Source: Desmodesmus armatus | Taxonomy: Eukaryota; Chlorophyta; Chlorophyceae; Sphaeropleales; Scenedesmaceae | Assembly: GCA_007449985.2 (NCBI GenBank) | Contig: VIIQ02000577.1 | Location: 62,001 to 126,000 of the forward strand | Length of the DNA: 64,000 nucleotides | Direction: 5' to 3' | Part shown: one piece after another, positions 1 to 13,971 of the stretch | Layout of the letters: the number at the start of each line of letters is the position of its first letter | Numbering within the stretch: the first letter of the stretch is position 1 | Notes under the pieces: generated by a model | Told to the model about the DNA's origin: nothing | The model's input: only the letters and a program-made list of their open reading frames with translations | The model's database searches: none | Made by a program: the position numbers and the translations under genes

Positions 1-1
1 C

Positions 2-3000
2 GTGCTGCACACAGAGGAGGCGCCCCAGGGCACCCGTCTGGTGGTGGACACACTGTCCTGCCTTATCGCCAAGGAGGCTGACCCTAGCCGCATCATGGCT
101 CAGGTACACACAGAGGCAGTTTTCCAAATACTTCCACTTGCCTGCACGGTTGCCCAGCAAATCACACACCAGCAAGCAGGGTCGCATATGTCTGCGCTCG
201 AAACCTACATGCACAGTGAAGCACTTCACAGGGGAAACATGTGCCGCATTGTGTGGCTTTATTTCTACTCAGGCAGCTACCTTGACACGGTAATGTGACC
301 CGTTGCCATGTGGTGTGTGTGGTGTGCCTGCAGTCCCCCGGCAAGCTGGTGCGTCAGCTGGTGCAGGATGGCGAGCACGTTCTGGAGGGTCAGGCCTTTG
401 CAGAAATTGAGGTGATGAAGATGATCCAGACCCTGGCCAGCCCTGCTGCGGGTGTCATCAGCTTCCAGGTGAGAGACCTGCACACGGTGCAGCAAGGCTG
501 TCTTATGGTGGTGGCTACAGGCAATGTAACATCGGCTGGTTGCTGATTCAGGTACCACACGCTGACGCTCTCAGGGGGCTGGGTGCGGCTGTTGCATCAT
601 CAGTTTGAGCAATGGTAACACCAACTGTCTATGCCTGCCATGCTGTTGCCAGGTGAACGAGGGCTCTGCTCTGACAGCTGGTGCCCTGATTGCCAAGCTG
701 GAGCTGGATGACCCTACCAAGGTCAAGCGTGCGGAGACCTTCATTGGTGAGCGCAGCAAGCAAACATTGGCTGCATGTGCAGAACCAATGTCTGTGCGTG
801 CACAGAGCCGCATGCTTTGCAAGACCGCAGCATGTGTGTCTTTGACACAGTGATGAGCCGTGTGTTGTGTGATGACTTGCAGGCCAGCTGCCCAAGCTGG
901 GCCCTCCCCAGGTGCACAGCGACCGCGTGGACCACAAGTTCACCAGCGCCCTCAACGCCGCCAAGATGGTCATGGCAGGTGAGGGGTTGGTTTTCAACCA
1001 ACAGCGCTGCTTCCGAAGAGTACTGTCTTCTGCACATTTTCAGGCGTTTCTCATGGGTTTAGAGTGCAGCTGGTGCAGGCTCGTGGATGTTGTTGAGCGA
1101 GACAGCCCAGCTATGTTCATGATGTCTGCCATCTCTCATGCCACTGCCCTTGCTACCCTTCCCACCTGCTCACAGGCTACAACCATCCTGTGGATGAGGT
1201 CCTGAACGAGCTGCTGGAGTGCCTGGACCACCCAGCACTGCCTGTGCTGCAGTGGAAGGATGAGCTGTCATACGTGGAGAGCAGGCTGCCCCCAGGTGCG
1301 CGCCAAGGTGGCAGCAGGACAACATGACACGCTCTGTGGGGTTTGTCTGGTCTCAACACAGCCAGCAGAGCAGGCCCATCATGCATGCTGGCTTGCAATT
1401 ATGAGCTTGTTTTGATGGGCTTCATCCAACGTGCTGGGGCTGTTTGTAATGCAGGGATGTGCAAGAAGCTGATGGAGGCCACTGCCGACCATGAGGCAGC
1501 TCTGACCAACGACAACACACTTACCGTGCACACTCAGTTCCCCGGCCGTGTGCTGATCCACCTGTTGACTGAGGGCATCAAGGTGGGAGTGCTGCTGGGG
1601 GCTGATGTGTAAAGAAGGCTGCAGCACTTCACACACCAACTGTCTATCGTCAGTTGTTCAGCAGTGTGTGTTTGCTCCCTGTTCCAACGACATGGGCTAT
1701 GGCGACTGACTAAGCCACAGCATGGCCCCTGCCGCAGTCATCATCATCATTACACGTGTTTCCGGCCAGGTTCATCGCGCATGCAGCATGCTGCTAGCAG
1801 CAAATCGACCTTGGTGCAAGACAAGCAATACACCACCAGGCGACCAGTGATCTAGGACACTAGAAAGCCTGGGCCAGTTACGGCCCTCAAAGCTAACAGC
1901 ACAAGAAAAAGCTAACATAAGTAGCATGTTGTACATATATTATACAAGCAACTCAGTTGGACATGGCCCCTGGTCCAGTTGCAGACCATGCTGCCTGGAA
2001 CGGCAGGGTCTCAGCGCTCTGCCGCATCCTGCTGCTGTGGCGTGTGGCATTGAGTGGTCGCCGGAAAGGCACCCCAGTAGCGCGTGGGTGTGTCAGTCTG
2101 TAGAGCATGCTCCGCCAGGAACCACGCAACGCACATGCATCGGTAAGGTCGTGCATGTTCGTTGGCTGTCCCAAGGCCTGCAGATCCCTCGTGGCACATT
2201 TTTCCCAGCTCATAGGCGGTGCCCCCCGCGGTGCTGCACCAGCATTGTGCTTAAGAGAGAATAGGACCTGCCGTGGGTAGCGCTCCTCCCCCATACGTAA
2301 GACGTGCCCCAACCACCGCAGCCTGTGGGCTGTGAGGTGGCTGGCTAGGCTTACTGTGTCACACTGAGACCATAAATGTTGCCTGCTGTGCCGATCAGCG
2401 CGACGCACATTCAGAATATGCCGGAGGCAATCGGAGTGCACCACTTCTAACCGGTCAGCCTGCTTCTGAGTAAGCCTGCCGCAGTCAAAATGAAAAACAC
2501 TGCATGAACAGCATCCACACGGACACAACTGGCTGCAGCATGGCGCCACCTGCCTGGCGCACCCAGCCGGTCAGTGTTGTTGGTTGCGGTGCTGCTTGCA
2601 ACAACAGCAGATTGTCCCATCAACCCAAGTGTGAGTTTGGCACACTGCTTGAACCCGTGTGTGTGTGATGCATGCAGGCCCAAGGCAGCACAAGCGAGCA
2701 GGCCATGCTGCAGCAGCAGCTGGACCCCCTGATGCGCGTGGCCAAGGCACATGCCAAGGGCAAGGAGGAGTATGCGCGCAGCATCGTGCACGAGATCCTG
2801 TCCCAGTTTGCTGACGTGGAGGAGATGTTCCAGACAACCAGCGGCGTCACCACAGAGCAGGTGCGCTCAAGGCTGTATGCCCCAGTGCATTCAGCCCCCC
2901 CCCCTCCTTCACATGACAGCAGTACATGCTGAGCTATTGCGTTGCACTGTTGGCGCATGGCCCACTGCAGCTGCCTCAGTACTTGACAGTGTGGTCAGTC

Positions 3001-6000
3001 TGTGATGCACGCAGCACATCACTGAAGTTGAGTGATATCTCACATATGTGCACCGGCCGGCGCACGGTTTTGCGCTGTGATGGTGCAGGAGATGATTGAC
3101 ACCCTGCGCAAGATGCACCCTAACAACCACCAGGCCGTGCTGGACATGGTGATCAGCCACCAGGGCCTGCCCCACAAGATCGAGCTGGTCAAGCGCATCC
3201 TCAGCACACTGGTGCTGCCAGCCCCTGTGCCCTACCGCTCCCTGCTGCGCCGCTTCGCAGCCCTCAGCAGCAAGGGCACTGCGGACGTGGCCGTGCGTGC
3301 AAGGCAGCTGCTGGTAAGCCTTCCAGCGCATGGGGTCGCTGCTGCTGGTGCCTCTTTGCTGCTGTGCTCTCTACTGCATTGCGAACACCTGGCGGTTGGC
3401 ATCCTGTGCATGTGAGTGGGTTTGATCACAATCCTCTCACTGCCCTCCCTTTGCGGTTTGCAGGAAGTGAGCCTGCTGGCTGACCTGCGTGCCGTGGTGG
3501 CGCGTGCCCTGTCAGGCCTGGACATGTTCAGTGATGCCGACGGCAAGCTGTCACCCACAGTCTCTGGCAGCATTGGAGGAGCAAGTAAGGCGTCAGTTTC
3601 AGCAGCATGTACTCATTTATAGGCATCAGCCATCTATCCATGCTGTGGTGTTTGTGAACCACATCACCCTTCCCTGTGGCCAGTCTGCTGGTGGCTCTGT
3701 CAGCAAGTGTTGTTATGCCAGCAGTCTGCATGGGTTGCCCTGCTTGCTGTGTGACACATCTGCTCTGTGTGCATCTGCTGTTTGTGGCAGCAGCTGGCCA
3801 GCTGCAGGGTGCCTCCTCTGTCACCTCTGTGGTGCCTCGCAAGCAGACCCTCAGGGAGGGCCTCTACACTGGACTGACAGGTGGGACTCGCTGAAACATC
3901 TCTGCGCACCAGCCTTGTTTTGTGTTGTCGGTTCACAAAGTTGCATGTCACGAACGGCTGTCGGCCCACAGTCGGCTTTGGGCAATGACGGAGCTGTGTG
4001 GGCCTGGGCACAAGGGCAGCATGTGTCGGGGGTGTGCATTCTTACTGATGTGTCCGCATGATTGCAGGCCTGATGAGCAACCCAAGGGCTTCACAGCTGA
4101 GCCCTCTGGCTGCCATGTCCTCTGGCCGTGGCTCCAGCACTGGCGGTGGCATTTCAGGAGGTACGTCCAGACCCACAGTTCTGCTTGATTGCTGAGGTTG
4201 GCGTGTGTGGAGAGGTGGATGCATGCCGGCACATGTGTTGTGTCCCATGTCATGCAGTGGCCGATGTATCACTGGCAGCCCGCCAGTGCGCATGCCATAA
4301 AGGTTGTCCATTGCACTCGGTGGTGCACACCTATCAGTACAAGGCAGCAAGGAGCCTGACGGTGGGCTGGGATGTTGTGCTGCCAACCCCTGCAGCTGTT
4401 GAGCACAAGATCGAGACCCTGGTGGCAGCACCCGCTGCAGTGGAGGAGGCCCTGGCCAGCCTGATTGTGGACAACCAGGACAAGTACCATGCGCTGCAGT
4501 ACAGGGCCCTGGTCACCTACATCAAGCGTGTGTACCACCCCTTCCTGATGTGCGAGCCACAGGTACGAACTTCATAGTGAGCCTGTCACTGGGCAGTCAC
4601 CGCGGTCCAGCTTTTGTGAACTCCTAGCAAGCATCAGTTCTGCCGCTTTAGACAGTGTGGAATCAAGTTTGGCTGTGTGCTGGGGGCTTGTTATCGCAGG
4701 TCAACCAGGCTGGCAACATGCTGACCGCCACCTGGATGTTTGATGACCCACGCACAGCACAGACAGAGGCACGCCGCCAGACCATGGGTGCCTTCCTGGT
4801 GCTGCCATCCCTGAGGTACGCATGCTGCTTTGAGGTTGAAGGTTCAGCAAGCGTCGTGCACAGGTCTTCTGTTTTCAAGATCAGGCATGTATCTCTACAT
4901 AAAGCTTCCAGCCCTACCACTTTTGGCCCCGTGTGTGAGCTAGGTGGGGGTAGCGTGCGCTGAATTGAAGGGTGCCACCCTGAGGACACACCTCTTTGCC
5001 TGAGCAGAGCTGCAATTTGTGCCTTTCCACATGCAGGGACCTGCCCCGCGGCCTGCAGGTTGTTGGTCAGGCTATCAATGGCCTTGCAGAGCAGGCCCAG
5101 GTCAATCCTGCAGGCTCCGTGCTGCACGTGGCTGTGTGCAACGGCTCTGACGCCCTGGCCGTGTCTGACGGCGCCCAGAAGCTGCTGTCCTCTGGCTTGG
5201 ACCTGCTTGGCTCTCAGGCTGACGACCACTACAGCAGCATGGAGCTGCTGGGCTCCGAGGGGCCCCACAGCGCCACTGCGTCACCCAAGCACATTGCACA
5301 GGTACGGCTGGCGCCCCATTGTGCGCACGCTTCCTTAGGCAGCGGTTCTGCAAGTTGAAATCTTCCCATGGCGGCCGTACGTAATGTTTGCAAACCATTG
5401 CGGTCAGGCTTGTACACTCCTAGGCCTTGCCGTGCAGCACAGCTTACTTGCCTGTGGGGCACAGCGTCACTGCAGCTGGTCTGCTTGTGTTGACTTATGC
5501 AGGTGGTGGCCGCTGCCATCAAGGATGCCACGACCATGCTGTCAGTCATGAAGGTTGGCACCATCAGCGTGCTGGCCGCTGCACAGCTGATGCCGGTGCG
5601 CAATGGCTTCTCGTGGGATGCTGGGGCCAAGGAGTTCAAGATCGACCCAGCCCTGCGCCAGGTATGTAGCAGAGGTACCTGTCAGCTGCACTGCCATGCC
5701 ATGATGGCTATCAGCCCAAGCGCTGCGCAAGCTGCTGTGACTGGCTGTTTTTGCATCGTATGGCTATGCTGAACGTGGTTTGAGGCTCTGCGGCATGACC
5801 GTGACGTGCTGTTGTGTGGTGCGTGGACAGGTTGAACCCCCTGTGGCACGCCTGCTGGAGATGGACAAGCTGCCCAGCAATGTGGCCTACACTCCCAGCC
5901 GCAACAGGCAGTGGCACATGTACAACTGCAGGTAGGTGCTGCTGTGGTGGCCGACAGACATGGTCCAGGGGTGGCAGCAATGTCTATACGATGTCAACAG

Positions 6001-9000
6001 CAGGGCAGGCGCGGGCTGTAGCTGTGGTTGTGTGCGCGCGTGTGCTGGCTGTTGGATGGCACCTAAGGGTCAGGCATAGTGTCTTCCGTGTTGACAGCCT
6101 GGTTGCTTTGCTGCTGTTGACTGCCGCTGCTGCAATGTGCTCTGCAGTGAGCGCAAGGACACTCGTGCCCCAATGCTGCGCCGTACCTTCCTGCGTGGAC
6201 TCGTCCGCCAGATGGGCAGCCCTGCTGTGCTGGCAGCCACATACAGCAACAACACAGAGCAGATGGCCAGCGCAGCAGTCAACGAGCTGCAGGAGGCACT
6301 GGTGAGGCTACTGCCTTGCCCGCAGCTTGACGACTCGCACCTGCATGGCAGCACATATTGCATTTAGGCACTTTTCCCTCCCTAAGTTGTATGTTCAGCA
6401 CTGGCTATGCAACTTGCTGACAACCTCCCTCAGTAGCATGTTCAGCGCTGGCTATGCAAGTCTCTGACGAGTTGGTGTGTTGGTGTGTGTGCAGACCAAC
6501 TGCCTGGAGGAGCTAACGCGCCCAGCACCCAACCACCAGGGCATGGCTGGCCGCAGCGACTGGGTGCACATCTACCACAGCGTGCTGCCAGTGCTGTCAC
6601 TCCACCAGGTGGATGAGGGCCGCGTGGCTGGCGCACTGCGCAGCGCATGTGCCGCCCTGGTTGCCAAGAACAACACCATGTTCAGGGCAGCTGGTGTGGC
6701 TGTGTGGGAGACTCGCTTCAGGGTGCCTGGCGGAGCCTGGCGTCTGCTCACCTACTGCCCCACAGGTATGAAGCTGTCGCTGTTGACTGTCAACCGCTTG
6801 GACCGTGTGTCAAACTTAGTCTTTTGCCAGCGTGTGTCTTGGCCGGGTGCTGCGTGCCATATGAATGCATATACATTCACCACTAACGCCACTGGTCGTG
6901 TGCGCAGCTGAACCCAGATTTTGCCGGTTCCTGTCTGTCTGTCACTCACAGGGCATGAGGCTGGTGAGGAGCACGTGGAGGTGTACCGTGAGCAGCTGGG
7001 CCCAGACGGCAAGACCCTGATGTACAGGCTGCCCGCCGAGGGTGGTGCCACACCAGGCACACCAGCGTCCCTTGATGCCAAGCCCATCCTGGAGCCCTAT
7101 GCTGGCCTGGAGGTGAGGGCTCCTGACTGTGCTGCTGTGTGCCTGGTTTGAGCTGCTCAGTGTGTGCTTGCAGGACTCGCTTCTGTTTGTTTTGAAAAGA
7201 TGCAAGACCTCGCACTGATGAGTAGAATCGTGTGGTGAGAAAGCAGGGGTTGAACCATGCATGTGCTGTGCGCGTGTTGCGTCCTGCAGCCCCTGCAGCA
7301 GAAGCGGCTGGCAGCGCGCCGGCACAACACCACCTACTGCTACGACTTCCCCAGCGTGTTTGACAATGCCCTGCGTGGCATCTGGGCAGCCCGTGCAGCA
7401 GCTGGGGAGCCGCAGTCTGTGCCACCTCCTGGCAAGCTGGTGGAGGCCCACGAGCTGGTGCTTTCCGGTGAGTTGACTGTTTGCCGGCAGTCTTGCTGTA
7501 GTTGTGAGACTGCAAAACAAACGTACCTGGGCGTATGCCGGCAAGGTCGGTGTCATCGTACAGTGAGCACTTTGGCACAAACTGCTGATGGTGGATGCAG
7601 CAAGTGCATGAGCAGGTACGTATCACTGTCAGCCCCCGGGACATGCAAACAGCAACCGAGACATGCAACCATCGGTGGTGTGCATGGCGTGCAGGCACTG
7701 ACTCCTTCACCAGCAACAACCTGGAGCTGGCACGTGTGCAGCGTGGGCCCGGCCTGAATGACGTGGGCATGGTGGCCTGGCACATGACACTCAAGACGCC
7801 CGAGTGTCAGCAGGGCAGGCAGGTAAGGAACAAACGGGGGTGCATTCAGTCAGTGACGGGCTGCTGAGCAGTGATGCTACAAGGTGCTATGATGCAGTTC
7901 TATTGTTCAGCCTGTTGTATGACTCAAATGCAACTCACAGCTCAGCAGTGCTGTGCCAGGAGGCCAGTCGCAATTCGGGATGCCAAGCATCGCATGGGCC
8001 GCCCTCACACAACAAGCTTCATGTGCTTGGTACTGCCCCTGCAGGTCATTGCTGTGGCAAACGACATCACCGCTCAGGCTGGTGCCTTTGGTCCCCGTGA
8101 GGATGCCTTGTTCAGGGCTGCAGGAGAGCTGGCACTCAAGGAGCGCCTGCCCCTCATCTACCTGGCAGCAAACAGCGGTGCACGTGTGGGAGTGGCGCTG
8201 GAGGTACGCACTGGAATTTTGAATCCCTTCACTTTGCGTTGCATGCAGGCCATGGCTGTGAGAGGACGCAGCACACGCTGTCTGGAGTGTGCAAAATGCC
8301 AGTCTGCTCACCTGTTTGAAAATGTGACTGAGCTTGTGTTGGGTGTCGGTTGGTGTTTGACTTCAGGTGCGTGACCTGCTCAAGGTGGAGTGGAACGAGG
8401 CCGACCCCGCCCGCGGCATTGACTACGTGTACCTTGCTGACGAGGACCACCAGAAGGTGGCCGCCAGTGTGAAGGCCACCCTGCGCGTGCAGCCCGATGG
8501 TGAGCAGAACCCTATACTTCACAGCTGGTGTTCAGCAGCCAGCAAAGGTTTTTTGGGGTCTCGCCAGGGGTTAGGCACACCAGTGTTCTAGTGTTGAGGC
8601 ATGTGCTGTGCCAGCCACTTGCAAGTTACCAATTGGTGACATGTATGTCTGTTGTGCTGCTGTGCTGTCACCTCTGCAGGCGAGCGTCGCTGGGTCGTGA
8701 CTGACATCATTGGTGCAGAGGACGGCCTGGGCGTGGAGAACCTGAGCGGCAGTGCTGCCATCGGCACACTGTACTGCAAGTGAGTCATGGTGCAGCTTGG
8801 TGCAGTCGCAATGTTGGGCTAGACATGCCAGTTGTGTGCTGATGATGGAGCCTTCTCAGCATCCACACATGCACACATGTGCTTTTTGGAGGGGTCCTGT
8901 GATATGTTCTGGTGACCTTACAGCATGCCATCATCATCTTCCCTTCACCATGTTATTGCTGCTCGCAGGGCGTGGCGTGAGGGCTTCACCATCACCCTGG

Positions 9001-12000
9001 TCAGTGGGCGCACAGTAGGCATCGGCGCCTACCTGGCTCGCCTGGGCCGGCGCTGTGTGCAGCGTGCAGACCAGCCCATCATCCTGACTGGCTTCCAGGC
9101 CCTCAACAAGGTCCTGGGCAAGGAGGTAAGGGCCGTCAAGGCACCATGTTGGTTTTGTCAATGCTGCAGATGTTGACCCACTGCACTGAACGGCAGGGTC
9201 CAGGATGGTAGGGTGTCACTGCTATGCTTGGCACACCCCGTATGCTTGGCACGGTACGTCCCCTTCAGCTGGTTCATGTAGAACGCTCTCTCTCACTGGT
9301 GTGCTATGTGTGCTGCCTGTGTGATGACAACAGGTGTACAGTTCACAGATGCAGCTGGGTGGCCCCCGCGTGATGGGCGAGAACGGTGTGTCACACTACG
9401 TGGTGAACGATGACCTGGAGGGTGTCAAGGTTATCCTGCGCTGGCTGAGCTACTGCCCAGCACAGCTGGGCGCTGAGCCACCCCTGCTGCCTACCAACGA
9501 CTCTGTGGACCGTCCTGTGACATACGAGCCTGCAGCACACGAGAAGTTTGATCCCCGTGCTGCCATCATGGGTGAGCGTGTTGAGCTGTCTATACTGTCC
9601 TTCCAAAGCCCAAGGAATTGGCCCATGTCACTGCATGGCTTGGCGGCTCATTCGATTGTTGACAGTACACAATGACAGCCTGCTGTGGTCAATACTGCAG
9701 CCAGTCAGCCCCACTTTGTGACCACTCGCAGGCCATGAGACCGTGGAGGGCTGGGAGTCGGGCATGTTTGACAAGAACAGCTGGACAGAGGCACAGGCTG
9801 GCTGGGCCCGCACAGTGGTGACCGGCCGTGCACGCCTGGGTGGCATCCCTGTTGGTGTGATTGCTGTGGAGACTCAGGTGTGTCATGCGCAGCCTGCATC
9901 ATCCTGGGCATCAACCTATGCATGTGTATGCCAGTGCACGTGTCGTGATGCATGTTGGTGTGTGGGTTGCATTGCTTGCAACAGAGCGCTAATGTATGAC
10001 ATGTGTAAGACACCAAGCTTGAAGACAGCCGTTGTGTCTGACACGTGTGCTGCCTGTGGTGCATCTTGCTGCAGACTGTGACGCGTGTCAGTCCCGCAGA
10101 CCCAGGAATCCCAGACTCTGCCGAGCAGTCTATCCCACAGGCTGGACAGGTGGGGATAAAGTGGACATTGACTGTGACAGCGGCAGCCTATCGGCGTGCT
10201 GCTGTCAGTACGACTTCCAACACTGACATGCATTCCTGTTCTGAAAGGTCTCATCTGATCTCATCACAATGGCTAAGCAATCAGAGCCGGTTATTGGTGA
10301 CGTTGACTCACGACTCTGGGCTGCTTGCTACGGCATTGTCATGCGCGCCTCCTGCAGGTGTGGTTCCCTGACTCTGCTGACAAGACCGCTCAGGCCATTG
10401 AGGAGTTTGACAGGGAGACCCTGCCGCTCTTCATCCTGGCCAACTGGCGTGGATTTGCAGGCGGACAGCGCGACTTGTTTGATGGCGTGCTGCAGGTCAG
10501 TACATGGGGCATCCTATTTGTCGCCCAAATGTTTGTGTTGGAAGGTGCACACAATGGACTTAATTTCACAAGCCGCTCGTCGCCACTCGCAGGGCACTGA
10601 TACATCTGCATGCCTGTTGTGTGTGCGTGCTTTTCACTACACAGTGTGGTAGCCTGATTGTGGAGCAGCTGCGCGTGTACAAGCAGCCAGTGTTCATCTA
10701 CATCCCTGGCGGCGGCGAGTTGCGTGGTGGAGCCTGGGTGGTGATTGACAGCCAGATCAACCCCACACACATTGAGACGTTTGCCGACCCCGCTGCTCGT
10801 GGCGGTGTGCTGGAGCCCGAGGGAGTGGTGGAGATCAAGTTCAGGCAGCCTGACCTCATCAAGGCTATGCACAGGTAAGCCAGTGCAGCTATCATACAAC
10901 ATCATTGGGCATGGATGCTGCACCCTGTACTGCTGCAGTCTGTTACCACAGGACTGATGATATCATTTACCCTTGAAAGCACCCAACGGGCCATCACCTG
11001 CTGCAAATGCACCTAGTGTCTAACAGGCAGCGACTGCAGACACTGTGTATGCTTGTGATTGCATGGTGCCTCTGCTGAACTGCTGACAGCAGCTGTTCGT
11101 GCAATTGCTGTGATGGATCAGGTTGGACCCTGTGATCCGCCAAACGAAGGCTGCTGGTGGTGCTATGGCGGAGGCCACCATCAAGGCACGCGAGAAGGAG
11201 CTGCTGCCTGCCTACCAGCAGATGGCGCTGCGCTTTGCAGACATGCACGACACACCCCAGCGCATGTGAGTGGGCGATTCCGTATTGACTTGGGATGAAT
11301 GTGCCACCTGTAGCGCGTCTGCACTCTTGACACAGTTGGCAGGTACGTTGCAAGGGATCGCTACCAGGTTTGGGACTGGGCTCTCATGCAAGGAGTTGAC
11401 TTGCCAGGCGCCCATGCACCCAACCGCCGCCAGACCTTACACTGACTGCTGATGCCGCCACTGTATGTGACTGCTGCAGGTTTGCCAAGGGTGTGCTGTC
11501 TGGTGTTGTGCCCTGGCGTGAGGCCCGCCGCTTCTTCGCCTTGCGCCTGAAGCGCCGCCTGACTGAGGAGGGCCTCATCCGCCACATCAGCAGCACAGAC
11601 GTCAGCATCAACAGGCTGGATGCCATCGCCATGGTGAGCTGCTCGCGTGGCAGCATGCCCCCGCATCTGTGTACAGGGTGGTGCTGTTTAGTTGATGTGG
11701 ACAACAAGTAGACCTTTTGTTGAGAAAGGATGACAACAATCAACAAGCACTGCACAGCCGGAGTCATTGCCCCAAACTCATGTGCAGACCGTGCAGCCAT
11801 GTGGATGAAGTGCTTGTGTGCTACTCCTGTGCTGCTTGCAGGTGCGTGCGTGGTCCAGCCAGGCCGGCACAGGCCTGCACGATGAGCTGGCCCTCAGCAG
11901 CCAGGCTGGCAGCGATGATGTTGCACCACTCAGGCCTGGCAGCAGCAGTGGTGGCGCACCTGCTGTTGCCACAGCAGCCGCTGCAGCAGCTGCTGCGGCG

Positions 12001-12468
12001 GCGGCTGGTGACGTGGAGAAGCTGTGGGAGGCCATGCTGGAGAGTGACAAGTGAGTGCGCCGCGCTGCCGTCGTGCGTGACACTGCCATAGCATGCACCA
12101 TCACGGTGATGACCTGTGGACTTCGCACTTTGATCAAGGTTGTAGGGAGGTCGTCATGTGGCCCGCAAGCTGGTACATCTGCTTTGCAAGCAGTCGCTAA
12201 GATAGCATGCAGATCACCAATGTGGGCATCTATGCTGTGTGCTACTTGCTGCAGGGCCTTGCTGCAGTGGGCGGAGAGCCCTGGCGGCAAGGCGCAGATT
12301 GCTGTTGAGCTCAAGGCGCTGCGCAGCCAGGCATCAGCCCGCCTGGTGCGTGACATGTTGGCCACCAGCGAGGGCAAGGAGGGGCTCATCCGCGGCCTTC
12401 AGGCCGTGCTGGCCTCAGACAACACTTTGGGCACACAGCTCAGGGCCCTGGTAGGCGGCGGCAGGTGA
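2..12468 (+). CDS. ACC1: Homomeric (multidomain) acetyl-CoA carboxylase, 5'-truncated by the window
   Basis: Carboxylates acetyl-CoA to malonyl-CoA for fatty acid synthesis and elongation. The window starts just before the biotin-carrier domain, so the biotin carboxylase domain lies upstream. I read 34 exons coding about 1,727 residues: 2-103, 334-468, 653-746, 883-978, 1176-1295, 1455-1582, 2678-2860, 3089-3313, 3464-3584, 3791-3880, 4068-4160, 4396-4562, 4700-4815, 5037-5301, 5503-5661, 5831-5931, 6148-6301, 6495-6765, 6952-7112, 7290-7467, 7695-7822, 8045-8203, 8367-8499, 8680-8779, 8969-9125, 9334-9571, 9732-9877, 10075-10149, 10358-10495, 10645-10874, 11122-11265, 11480-11633, 11842-12050, 12255-12468. 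The biotinyl motif EVMKM has its lysine codon at 418-420. Carboxyltransferase signatures include [37 protein letters not shown] and [15 protein letters not shown]. All junctions keep frame to the TGA. Exon 4068-4160 encodes a Ser/Gly-rich linker and is the least certain, together with the acceptor at 3791. The single-chain form indicates a eukaryotic, usually cytosolic enzyme and not the plastid multi-subunit type. Confidence 0.95.
1953..2549 (-). mobile_element. Non-LTR retrotransposon (LINE) 3' fragment inside an ACC intron
   Basis: An open frame of about 198 codons on the strand opposite ACC lies in the long intron 1583-2677. It carries the motif typical of the region after the reverse transcriptase fingers/palm in LINE ORF2 proteins: [10 protein letters not shown], then [12 protein letters not shown] and RYPRQVLFS. 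The catalytic reverse transcriptase core and endonuclease are absent, so this is a 5'-truncated dead copy, as target-primed reverse transcription usually leaves. It is antisense to the host gene, so it adds no sense-strand poly(A) signal. I did not find a clear poly(A) tail or target-site duplication. The rest of the intron holds nothing I recognise. Confidence 0.75.
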
Positions 12469-13971
12469 CTGCCCTGCTGGTACCAAAACTGGTGGCTGTT
12501 CTGGGACTGTTTCCTGCGAGTCAGTCCTGCGTGTGGCGTTGGCTGCACAGCCCTTGTTCTGCAGGATTGATGTAGCATGTGTGTGCATAATACGCCTGGG
12601 GCAGCTTCGAAGGCAGACCTTCGCTGGTGCTGGCAGCAGGTGGGAGCGTGTGTGGCTTTCGGTGGGGTTTTGGAGCGCCGTGCTTGGCATGCTCCGATTG
12701 TTGGATTGGCCGGCGCTGGCAGCCTCAGCAACCTGATGACACGAAGGGTGTGCCCTTGGCTGGTCAGTGGCAGAAAAACACACGACCATCACCCATGTCT
12801 ATTCAAGGATGGTTCTGACGTGCTTGGTTTGTGGCCTTGTGCTGCATGGGCAAGTGGCTGTATCAACTGGATGGTTGTGTGTGCATAAAGTGGTTTCGTC
12901 GTTCCGCTGGGAGGTCAAACTTGGCATGCGCTGCATGCATTCGCTGCATGCATTCGCACCCATGAAATTGGGGCAAATGGCTTTGTGATCAACTGATGTT
13001 TGCCTGTTTGGCGTGGTCATCTGTCTGATGCATTGCTCCAGAAGCATGTTTGGCCAGCATGCTGGTCTGCCAAATGCGGTAAAAAGCAAGCATTTCTGGC
13101 ACATGTTTTTTGGCACTGTCTGGGTAAGGCGATTGGTAGTGAAGTGATGTGGTGGTTGTGCATGCCGTCTTCATAAGAGGTGGCGTTGCAAACTGTCTGC
13201 TTCTCCCCGTGCTCAGGCGGCAGTGATCTGCAGTCTTGCACTTGGGTCATGCCGGGCACAATTTCATCTGAATGACTGTTGATCGTAAAGGCTGTTGATT
13301 GTAAAATATTTTGCTTGAGCTATTCCGAGCCAACACAGCGCTAGCTGAGCTTGCTTGTGTCCAGCTGTTATGTTGACTTAATGACATGAACGGTGGCTTC
13401 AGTGGCAACATCGACGTTTCCTGCACAGAGAACTCGGTGTCAAAGAGTGCAGCGACAAGGCTTCAGCAGCAACACTGCAGCAGCACCGCACACCGGAAGG
13501 AAGGCTGCGTATCTAGTGCACAGCACGCCAGATCGACGCTGGAGTGTTCATTCTTACTGCTATAAAGTCAGGTGTGCTTGTTGGTGCCGGAGCAAGAAAC
13601 AGCGGTGGCGGTGTGCAGCTGCAGCGACAGCATCCCCAGGCTGGCGTCTCTGTCGTGTACAAAGGGCGCATACAAAACACGTCACATTTAGGAGTTATCC
13701 TCGCTGTTGCCTGCCGAGTCATGTTGCACCGGCAGTCAGCAGCAGCAGTAAACAGCAGCAGCAGCACTATCGGCAGCAGCACGTTTTGTTGAAAACCCCG
13801 ACAGCCAGCTGACTGTGCTGTCATATACAGCACACCCGTCTTTTGATGGTGCAGGCTATATGGCTGCCTTCGCCAGCAGCAGCTCACCCCGTGCTGTCCT
13901 GTATCGCACTGTCTGCCATCCCCGCAGGCACCACTGTGCCTTTGTGTCAGCAGTAGTCACAGCACAGCAGC
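12469..13971. other. Intergenic: ACC 3' UTR and fibrillarin upstream region
   Basis: No gene recognised. It should hold the 3' untranslated region of ACC, with a TGTAA at 13300-13304, and the fibrillarin promoter and 5' UTR. A short near-repeat of GCTGCATGCATTC occurs around 12930-12955. The open frames here have no recognisable domains. Confidence 0.5.
13300..13304 (+). terminator. Possible TGTAA poly(A) signal of ACC
   Basis: TGTAA is the usual poly(A) signal in many chlorophyte genes. This copy is about 830 bp after the ACC stop codon. It fits only if the 3' UTR is long, so it is weak evidence on its own. Confidence 0.3.

Noticed and set aside
6946..7794. 282-codon minus-strand open frame
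   Set aside because: It is the antisense of verified ACC exons and arises from their codon bias.
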